Of a stretch of DNA of 10,600 bases, positions 5,604 to 10,600 are shown piece after piece. The stretch's first letter is position 1. Every line of letters begins with the position of its first letter. The notes under the pieces were generated by a model. That model worked only from the letters and a program-made list of their open reading frames with translations, ran no database searches and was not told where the DNA came from. The DNA is from Treponema sp. Lineage in GTDB: Bacteria > Spirochaetota > Spirochaetia > Treponematales > Breznakiellaceae. The stretch is taken from assembly GCA_031275535.1 (NCBI GenBank), contig JAISOR010000180.1, forward strand, positions 1 to 10,600, in the 5' to 3' direction. The position numbers were made by a program, and so were the translations under genes.

Positions 5604-8282
5604 TGGAAGAAGGGTTATTTTATTATCGTGCCTTTTCTGGTAGTAGCCTTATGCTCCCTCTTGTTTTTAACATCCCTGGATAATAAGGTCTTTGATCTTT
5701 TCCTTAGAACCATACCGGGCCTGACCGAGGATGATTCGGTCCTGCTTATTACCGTGGATGATTCGGCGATTGAGCAGGTGGGGATCTTTCCCTGGACCAG
5801 GGATATTTTGGCGGATGCCATTGTGTTCCTCCGGGAAATGGGCGCCCATACGGTGGCCTTCGACTTGAGCTACCTGGATAACAGCCCCGTAAGGGTCGAT
5901 CCGGTCTATGTCCAGGAAGAACTGCCCCTATACCTGGACAATGGATTCCTGCGTATCAATGATACGCTTGGCCAGGTTATGGACGGCTTCTCGTCGGGCC
6001 TCCTGGGGCCTGGGGATGCGGAATCCATGAAAACGCAGCTCTGGGATTTTAATGATTCGGTTAAAAATGAGCTTGCGGTATCCATCGATTATGTAACCAG
6101 GGATGTGGACGCCTATTTTGCCCGGACCCTTAAATTCTTTGGGAATTCCTTTTTGACCCTTACCATGGTGGATTCCGAAAATCTGCCTAGCGATGAGGTC
6201 TCTATAAATACCAGCACCCAAAGCTGGCTGGAGAATCATATAGCCCTTAAAAATGTAATAAACAACCACGACCGCCGGACGCCGGATAAAATCGACATTA
6301 TCCCCGCAATTTATAAGCTTATTTCCCAGGCTAAGGGGGCGGGATTTGTCAATGCCGATGCCGATAAGGACGGGTACCGGCGGCGGATCCACCTGTTATT
6401 AAAGCATCACGGGTATTATTATGGGCATCTTGGGTTAACCGCCCTGCTGGATATGATAGGGAATCCGAATATTGAGGTTTCCAATTCCTCAATCATCCTG
6501 CGGGATGCAAAAATAAAGGGCGGCGCCCCTCGGGATATCAGGATACCCCGGGCCCGGGACGGATCGGTGCTGATGAAATGGCCTCCAAAGGATTTCATCG
6601 ATTATAACAATAAGCTGTCGTCCTGGGAATTGATTAAATACAACCGGCTGGAGGCGGCCTTTGCCAGAAACCTGGCGCTTATGGATGAGTCGGGTTTTTT
6701 CTATTACTGGGATGAGGACGAGAGTCCCCTGGAAAAATACAATAACGCCAATTATATTAAGGAACTTTTATACGAAGGGGAAAACCCCGACGCCGGTATT
6801 AGCTTTGAGACCTATCTGGATTTCCGGCAGGATTATCTTTCTTCCTGCGGGCTTTTCCTGGACGGCCCCTATGAGGAAGCCATTCTTTATGATGTGGGAG
6901 ACGATGGGGAGCTTCGGACCTTTGTGGAGGATGTATTCGGTAAAACCAGGGAACAGTTTAAGGAGATGCTGGAAATCCGGGAAACGCTTTCGGCCAGAAC
7001 CGGGGGAACCCTTGCTATTATTGGGGTGGCCGCCACCTCCATGACCGATGAGGGGCTTATCACCTTCCAGGAGCAGTATCCCAATGTGGGAACCTATGCG
7101 ACGGTGGTTAATATGATCCTCTCCGGGGAGTTCCTTGACGATGCCCCCCTGTGGGTTTCCCTGCTCATTGCGATAATCCTCTCTTTTGGCCTGGCCCTGG
7201 TGATTAAAAAGCTGGATAATGCGGGAAAATTCGTTCTGGCCGGGGTGTTTACCCTCCTGATAAGCCTTGTCTTCTTTTTGGTGTTTTTTATATCTACCAA
7301 ACGTTATGTGGGGGCGGTGGTTCCCGTTGTATCGGTAACCCTGACCTTCCTGAGCCTTTCGGGGATCAACTTCTTCTCTACAATACGGGAAAAATCCTTT
7401 CTCCGTTCCGCCTTTTCCCGCTATCTGGCGCCCCAGGTTATCGACCAGATCATACTGGATCCCTCTAAACTAAACCTGGGGGGCGAGAAACGGCAGATGA
7501 CCGCCATCTTTACGGATATTCAGGGATTCTCCACCATTGCGGAAGGCCTTGATCCGGCGGATCTGGTAAACCTTCTTAACAGGTATCTTACCACCATGAG
7601 TAATATCGTTCTGGAAAACCGGGGAACCATCGATAAATACGAGGGGGACGCCATTATCGCCTTCTTTGGCGCCCCGGTTTATGTGGAGGACCACGCCGCC
7701 CTGGCCTGTCATACGGCGGTCCGCATGAAAAAGGCGGAACGCGGTTTGAATGTCCAAATAATGGAAGAGGGTCTAAGCCCCTCGCCCCTGTTTACCCGGG
7801 TGGGGATCAATACGGGGGATATGATTGTGGGGAATATGGGGACCCCCAATAAGATGGACTATACCATCATGGGGAATGCGGTAAACCTTGCGGCCCGGCT
7901 CGAGGGCGTGAATAAACAGTACCATACCGGGGGTATCCTTATCAGTGAATATACCAGGGAAAAACTGGGGGATGATTTTCTGCTCCGCAGCCTTGACCGG
8001 GTGCGGGTGGTGGGAATAAATACCCCCCTGCGTCTCTATGAACTGCTGGATATCCGGCAGGAAGCGGACACCGCCCTAATAGAGATGGTTACAAGCTGGG
8101 AAGGGGCCATTGAAAGATATGAACGCCGGGAATTTGAGGAGGCCCTTAAAAATTTCCGGTCCATCATGGAAGGGGACGATAAAGACCGGGTGGCAAAACT
8201 CTACCATGCCCGGTGCGAGCAATATCTAAAAGATCCGCCCCCCGTCGATTGGGACGGGGTGTATAATCTAACCCAGAAGTAG
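5601..8282 (+). CDS. CHASE2-domain class III adenylate/guanylate cyclase
   Basis: Membrane-bound sensor enzyme that should make a cyclic nucleotide, probably cAMP from ATP. The 893 residues comprise an N-terminal membrane helix (about 6-26), a long extracytoplasmic CHASE2 region (about 27-510, opening with DNKVFDLFLR and ITVDDSAIEQ), three membrane helices (about 516-536, 544-565, 569-591), and a cyclase domain (about 630-813). Catalytic features are intact: metal-binding Asp in FTDIQGF and in YEGDAIIAFFG, Lys in IDKYEGD and Thr in DYTIMGN as substrate-selecting pair (the Lys/Thr pattern of many bacterial adenylate cyclases), and Asn and Arg of GNAVNLAARLE. A C-terminal helical, TPR-like tail (about 820-893) follows. 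The CHASE2 region is longer than the roughly 300-400 residues I expect. GGAGGG lies seven bases before the start. It lies 137 bases after the ABC operon, so whether it is co-transcribed is open. The signal sensed is unknown. Confidence 0.93.
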   Translation: MWKKGYFIIVPFLVVALCSLLFLTSLDNKVFDLFLRTIPGLTEDDSVLLITVDDSAIEQVGIFPWTRDILADAIVFLREMGAHTVAFDLSYLDNSPVRVDPVYVQEELPLYLDNGFLRINDTLGQVMDGFSSGLLGPGDAESMKTQLWDFNDSVKNELAVSIDYVTRDVDAYFARTLKFFGNSFLTLTMVDSENLPSDEVSINTSTQSWLENHIALKNVINNHDRRTPDKIDIIPAIYKLISQAKGAGFVNADADKDGYRRRIHLLLKHHGYYYGHLGLTALLDMIGNPNIEVSNSSIILRDAKIKGGAPRDIRIPRARDGSVLMKWPPKDFIDYNNKLSSWELIKYNRLEAAFARNLALMDESGFFYYWDEDESPLEKYNNANYIKELLYEGENPDAGISFETYLDFRQDYLSSCGLFLDGPYEEAILYDVGDDGELRTFVEDVFGKTREQFKEMLEIRETLSARTGGTLAIIGVAATSMTDEGLITFQEQYPNVGTYATVVNMILSGEFLDDAPLWVSLLIAIILSFGLALVIKKLDNAGKFVLAGVFTLLISLVFFLVFFISTKRYVGAVVPVVSVTLTFLSLSGINFFSTIREKSFLRSAFSRYLAPQVIDQIILDPSKLNLGGEKRQMTAIFTDIQGFSTIAEGLDPADLVNLLNRYLTTMSNIVLENRGTIDKYEGDAIIAFFGAPVYVEDHAALACHTAVRMKKAERGLNVQIMEEGLSPSPLFTRVGINTGDMIVGNMGTPNKMDYTIMGNAVNLAARLEGVNKQYHTGGILISEYTREKLGDDFLLRSLDRVRVVGINTPLRLYELLDIRQEADTALIEMVTSWEGAIERYERREFEEALKNFRSIMEGDDKDRVAKLYHARCEQYLKDPPPVDWDGVYNLTQK

Positions 8283-8369
8283 TTTACCGGCGGGAAGAAT
8301 CTTTACCGCGGAGTCAAAGGTACCTCTAAACCATTAGCGCCGTAAAAACCGCCAAGTCGAAAGGGATGC

Positions 8370-8786
8370 CTATTCTTCCACCCACTCCAGATCTTCCGCG
8401 GCGTCGCTGGCCCTGGTCGATGCGGTGGATATGTTTGAGGTGCCCCTGGCGGTGGTGGTGGTATTGGAATCGGAAACCCTGCCCCCGATTCTAATACCTG
8501 CCCCGGAACCGCCGGCGCTGGTCAAATTCTCCACCGTCCCCTTCTGCATGGCCTTAATGGTAAACGTTTTTTCCCCGGCCTTGAGTACCAGGGTCGAGTT
8601 CAAGCCCGTATTTATCACTGCCGCGGGGGTAAGGACCGCTCCAACGCTTACCGCTTCCCATTTACCCGGGGAGACTTCCCTCTCTACTTTACCATCCACA
8701 CGCTGGACCTCATATCCATCGGCGGCAAATACCAAGCCGGAAAAGACAATACCCAGGACTATAACAAATAATAGAATCCTTTTCAT
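8370..8786 (-). CDS. Small secreted FecR-like domain protein
   Basis: A 138-residue protein with a clear signal peptide (MKRILLFVIVLGIVFSGLVFA, cleavage likely after residue 21 at VFA/AD). No Cys is present, so it is not a lipoprotein. Residues about 25-88 fit the FecR-type pattern: VQRVDGKVE, then W plus a hydrophobic-G stretch, INTGLNSTLVLKAG, and a short strand. The last 50 residues are Gly then Ser/Thr rich, ending acidic (DLEWVEE). The start is ATG 8786: GGAGGG lies five bases upstream, whereas the GTG two codons earlier overlaps that site. It converges on the cyclase gene, with 87 bases between the stops and no good terminator seen there. FecR-like proteins occur widely beside CHASE2 cyclases and may act with them at the envelope. 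The FecR assignment is by pattern only. Confidence 0.72.
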   Translation of the reverse strand: MKRILLFVIVLGIVFSGLVFAADGYEVQRVDGKVEREVSPGKWEAVSVGAVLTPAAVINTGLNSTLVLKAGEKTFTIKAMQKGTVENLTSAGGSGAGIRIGGRVSDSNTTTTARGTSNISTASTRASDAAEDLEWVEE

Positions 8787-8832
8787 AAACACCCTCCAAA
8801 AAAATTTTCTAAAACCATGAATACTTTATGTT

Positions 8833-8861
8833 ATTATCGAAATACTTTGCTTAATAGTAAT
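8833..8861 (-). promoter_or_regulatory. Candidate promoter of the FecR-like gene
   Basis: On the - strand GATAAT (8838-8833) could be a -10 element. The best -35 candidate is TTACTA (8860-8855), 16 bases upstream, which matches the consensus only partly. Transcription would begin about 40 bases before the start codon. The region is AT-rich enough that such matches arise by chance. Confidence 0.22.
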
Positions 8862-8931
8862 TTAAATCATAGGATTATCCCCCTTTTTTAATTATTCTCC
8901 CCCATTCATATTATTTCCCGGGGAATTTGTC

Positions 8932-9032
8932 AAGGCCCCCTCCGGTACTTGTTGCCCCGATGGCTGATCGGGGGCCGATCCAGGCAAGTTTTGCCGGGAT
9001 CGGCGCTATCAGCCGGCGCCGGGGGCGCTTTT
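8932..9032 (+). ncRNA. Structured GC-rich element with nested and mutually exclusive stems (candidate RNA leader or palindromic repeat)
   Basis: Core stem: GCCGATCC (8974-8981) with GGATCGGC (8997-9004), stacked through one A-G mismatch on GGCAA (8983-8987) with TTGCC (8991-8995), loop GTT. State A: local hairpin CCCCGAT (8955-8961) with ATCGGGG (8967-8973). State B: GGCTGAT (8962-8968) pairs with ATCAGCC (9008-9014), extending the core, and GCCCC (8954-8958) with GGGGC (9022-9026); B excludes A. A hairpin GCGCC-GGG-GGCGC followed by TTTT ends the element and competes with B. The outer ends are also roughly inverted (AAGGCCCCCTCCGG at 8932-8945 against the complement of 9013-9030). It fits no riboswitch class I know. 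It could be an attenuating leader for the small ORFs, or a REP/MITE-like element. Confidence 0.45.
9016..9032 (+). terminator. Possible attenuator hairpin before the small ORFs
   Basis: GCGCC (9016-9020), loop GGG, GGCGC (9024-9028) and then TTTT (9029-9032). The stem is only 5 bp but all G-C, and the T run is short. It would stop transcription just before the ribosome binding site at 9038. Its bases are also used by CGGCGC (9001-9006) with GCGCCG (9016-9021) and by the long-range stem, so it could be conditional. Confidence 0.3.
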
Positions 9033-9034
9033 AT

Positions 9035-9046
9035 AGGAGGAGGTGA
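9035..9046 (+). promoter_or_regulatory. Very strong Shine-Dalgarno sequence
   Basis: AGGAGGTGA (9038-9046), preceded by another AGG, is a nine-base perfect match to the complement of the usual bacterial 16S rRNA 3' end, with five bases between AGGAGG and ATG 9049. It is the best ribosome binding site in the window, yet it precedes only a 27-codon frame. Confidence 0.7.
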
Positions 9047-9048
9047 AA

Positions 9049-9132
9049 ATGACAGCGAGTATCATCGCAAAGGTACGGCTTGAGAAATACCTGTGGGAAA
9101 AAACATACAACGCCCCTGACGAAACAGTATAG
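9049..9132 (+). CDS. 27-residue small ORF behind a strong ribosome binding site
   Basis: ATG 9049 to TAG 9130-9132 encodes 27 residues, beginning MTASIIAKVRLEKYLW and ending NAPDETV. I do not recognise it. It is charged and soluble-looking, without a membrane helix or signal peptide. Support is a textbook Shine-Dalgarno sequence five bases upstream and its place right after the structured element. It could be a small protein, a leader peptide, or the 5' remnant of a gene cut short. The codons beyond the stop reach another stop after ten residues, so no simple read-through extends it. Confidence 0.42.
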   Translation: MTASIIAKVRLEKYLWEKTYNAPDETV

Positions 9133-9169
9133 AATCCAAACCAAAAACCCAAGATGAAGGAGTAGCATC

Positions 9170-9301
9170 ATGGATTTGAATCAGGAACATGGGGGGCAGG
9201 TTAACCCCGAAGGCCCGGGTAACGATATACGATTGTTTAGAAATCGCCCTCGCGGTCAATTTCTCTTCCTTGCTTGTAATTACCCATATCAATATGTTTA
9301 G
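9170..9301 (+). CDS. 43-residue small ORF, possible gene remnant
   Basis: ATG 9170 to TAG 9299-9301, with AAGGAG seven bases upstream (9157-9162). The first 19 or so residues (MDLNQEHGGQVNPEGPGND) use codons like the rest of the window; the remainder turns to codons such as ATA, CGA, TTG and AGA, and a hydrophobic, aromatic tail. This suggests a genuine gene start joined to unrelated sequence. No family is recognised. It lies 37 bases after the 27-residue frame and could be expressed with it. Confidence 0.3.
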   Translation: MDLNQEHGGQVNPEGPGNDIRLFRNRPRGQFLFLACNYPYQYV

Positions 9302-9319
9302 TCTAATCCCCCTCTCACT

Positions 9320-9347
9320 TCACTCTCAACTCTCCACTCTTCACACC
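9320..9347. repeat. Pyrimidine-rich heptamer tandem repeat
   Basis: Three consecutive 7-bp units TCACTCT, CAACTCT and CCACTCT (9320-9340), then TCACACC, with more degenerate CT-rich sequence before (from 9312) and after (to about 9350). The other strand is correspondingly purine-rich (AGAGTGG-type units) and lies directly downstream of the pmbA stop. It is a simple-sequence heptamer repeat, possibly marking an unstable or recombined junction. Confidence 0.55.
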
Positions 9348-9352
9348 TTCCT

Positions 9353-10600
9353 TTAGCCGGCGACGCTGAGTTCCCGTACCAGTACGCTGGGGGAACTGAC
9401 GCCGCCCTTGAACTGGAGGTCCGAGGCCAGGGCGCTAATGTCTTTGAGCAGGCCAAAGAAATTCCCCGCTATGGTGATCTGTTCCACGGCCCGCACTGTT
9501 TTGCCGCCCCGGACCAGAAAGCCCTCGGCGGAAAGTGAGAAATCCCCGGACACGGTATTTGCCCCCGAATGGAGCCCCTCGAGGTTGGTGATGATAAGCC
9601 CGTCGCCCATGCGGGCGATAAGTTCGTCCCGGCTCTTGTCCCCGGCGGCGATGTAAAGGTTGGAGGGCGCTATGTCCACCGCCGTTTTAAAAGACGCTTT
9701 AAAGCCGTTGCCCGTAGGTTCAACCCCGTCCTTTTTCGCGGTCTTGCGGTTATGCAGAAATGTTTTGAACACCCCGTTTTCGACGATAACTTTGTTTCTT
9801 GCGGCCACGCCCTCACCGTCAAAGATCGCGCTGCCGGGAAGCTGGTCCAGCAGGGGATCGTCCCGGATGCTCACCGTATCGGCGGCGATTTGACCGCCGA
9901 GCCTTCCCCGCAAAAGGGAAAAGCCCTTCTGCGCCTCTTCTGCGCTGAATACGCTTACGAAGGTTCCCAGGAGATCTCCCATGGCGTCCCGGTCCAGGAT
10001 CGTTTTGTAGGCCCCCGCAGGAACGGGTTCCGCCCCCAAATAGGAAAGGGCCTTCCGTACGGTTTTTCTGCCAAACTCTTCCGGGTCAAAATCGCCGAAT
10101 TCTTTTCCCGTCCAAACGTCCCCGTGGACTTTTACCTGCCCGCCTTCGCCGATGACCCGTGGATAGGAAAAGACAAGGGCGCTGTTGCTCCGTTCCGAAA
10201 CGCGCAGGCCCAGGGAATTGGCGATATAGCGTTCCCGTTCCCCGGTTTCGACGCCGCAGAAATCCACCGCCGCGACCCGGCCGTCGTAGTCCATGGCGGC
10301 CTTTTCCGTTTTTAGCGCCAGGGCGATCTTTTCTTCGGGCGTCACCTTCGCCAGGGATTCGCCGTAGAGTTTTACATCCGGGTAGGAAGGAGAACCTGCG
10401 AAGAGGTCCTCCACATCCGGGTCCTCGATAATCCCGGCGTTCTCCGCCGCGTTGTCGAGCAGGAAAGGGATCGTGTCGCCGCCGATCCGCTCGGTAAAGG
10501 CGTAACCCATTTTGCCTTTCCACGTTCCCCGGAAAGAAAGCCCCGCGTCGCCGGAATTTTTGTATTCCCGGATTTCCCCCTCAAAGACCTTTACCTGAAA
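9353..10600 (-). CDS. pmbA: PmbA/TldE subunit of the TldD/TldE protease (N-terminus outside the window)
   Basis: The frame is open to the right edge: 30 codons in frame precede the first internal ATG at 10510 and match the family (FEGEIREYKNSGDAGLSFRG), so that ATG is not the start. 415 residues are visible out of about 440-450. TldD and TldE form a cytoplasmic heterodimeric zinc protease that trims unfolded or leader peptides (microcin B17, CcdA in E. coli). TldD carries the HExxxH zinc motif; it is absent here, which marks this as the PmbA/TldE partner. Family segments include GSAIFDGEGVAARNKVIVENG (around residues 258-278 of the visible part), GFKASFKT, and the C-terminal VSGDFSLSAEGFLVRGG and TIAGNFFGLL. 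A tldD gene may lie upstream, to the right of the window; this is inferred. No terminator is seen after its stop. Confidence 0.88.
   Translation of the reverse strand, partial: FQVKVFEGEIREYKNSGDAGLSFRGTWKGKMGYAFTERIGGDTIPFLLDNAAENAGIIEDPDVEDLFAGSPSYPDVKLYGESLAKVTPEEKIALALKTEKAAMDYDGRVAAVDFCGVETGERERYIANSLGLRVSERSNSALVFSYPRVIGEGGQVKVHGDVWTGKEFGDFDPEEFGRKTVRKALSYLGAEPVPAGAYKTILDRDAMGDLLGTFVSVFSAEEAQKGFSLLRGRLGGQIAADTVSIRDDPLLDQLPGSAIFDGEGVAARNKVIVENGVFKTFLHNRKTAKKDGVEPTGNGFKASFKTAVDIAPSNLYIAAGDKSRDELIARMGDGLIITNLEGLHSGANTVSGDFSLSAEGFLVRGGKTVRAVEQITIAGNFFGLLKDISALASDLQFKGGVSSPSVLVRELSVAG

Larger units (their letters stand above)
8787..9352. other. 566-base intergenic stretch with structured element and two tiny ORFs
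   Basis: No recognisable protein-coding gene. From the right-hand - strand gene back to the FecR-like gene it holds, in + order: an AT-rich part (8798-8916) that should contain the promoter of the FecR-like gene; a GC-rich nested-palindrome element (about 8932-9032); a strong ribosome binding site with a 27-codon ORF; a second ribosome binding site with a 43-codon ORF; and a pyrimidine-rich heptamer repeat (about 9312-9350). The abrupt change from AT-rich to GC-rich near 8930 is unusual for this window. Confidence 0.7.

Noticed and set aside
8283..8369. A bidirectional terminator between the converging cyclase and FecR-like genes.
   Set aside because: Only short palindromes (AGGTACCT, CCGCGG) and no stem followed by a T run on either strand were found.
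8425..8820. A 131-codon + strand frame opposite the FecR-like gene.
   Set aside because: No ribosome binding site and no recognisable domain; the - strand frame has a signal peptide, a good Shine-Dalgarno sequence and a FecR-like pattern.
9062..9292. A 76-codon - strand frame across the two small + strand ORFs.
   Set aside because: No ribosome binding site was seen for it and the product resembles no family. The + strand frames have much better translation signals, though neither strand is proven.

Overview
The window looks like chromosomal DNA of a spirochaete, most likely a Treponema of the moderately GC-rich (termite-gut or free-living) group. This is inferred from gene content, not from a marker gene: a DUF3798 binding protein with a sugar/nucleoside-type ABC transporter, a large CHASE2 adenylate cyclase and a small FecR-like secreted protein. 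There is no rRNA or tRNA gene and no recognisable transposase or phage gene.

Left block (1-5463, + strand) is one tightly packed operon: the 3' part of a DUF3798 binding protein, a double-domain ATPase, two different permeases, and a small single-pass membrane protein. The last three junctions are ATGA overlaps or a 1-base gap. Only the gap between binding protein and ATPase is long (145 bases), and it holds hairpins that may set the usual excess of binding protein over transporter. The ATPase carries four copies of a 15-bp unit, each itself palindromic, encoding Asn-Gln-Arg-Phe-Ala in the linker between its two nucleotide-binding domains.

Middle block (5464-8786): a gap of 137 bases with two mutually exclusive hairpins around the ribosome binding site leads into an 893-residue class III nucleotidyl cyclase with an extracytoplasmic CHASE2 sensor, three further membrane helices and intact catalytic residues. 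Facing it on the - strand is a small secreted FecR-like protein. FecR-like and CHASE2-cyclase genes are often neighbours, so they may share a signalling role.

Right block (8787-10600): a 566-base stretch without a recognisable gene starts AT-rich and then holds a compact, nested-palindrome GC-rich element (about 8932-9032). This is followed by a textbook Shine-Dalgarno sequence and two tiny open reading frames (27 and 43 codons) on the + strand, then a pyrimidine-rich heptamer repeat. Beyond it, a - strand gene for the PmbA/TldE subunit of the TldD/TldE protease runs off the right edge without a start codon in the window.

The most unusual items are the palindromic coding repeat in the ATPase linker, the structured element with its two small reading frames, and the switch-like hairpins at the cyclase start. 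The substrate of the transporter cannot be read from the sequence.
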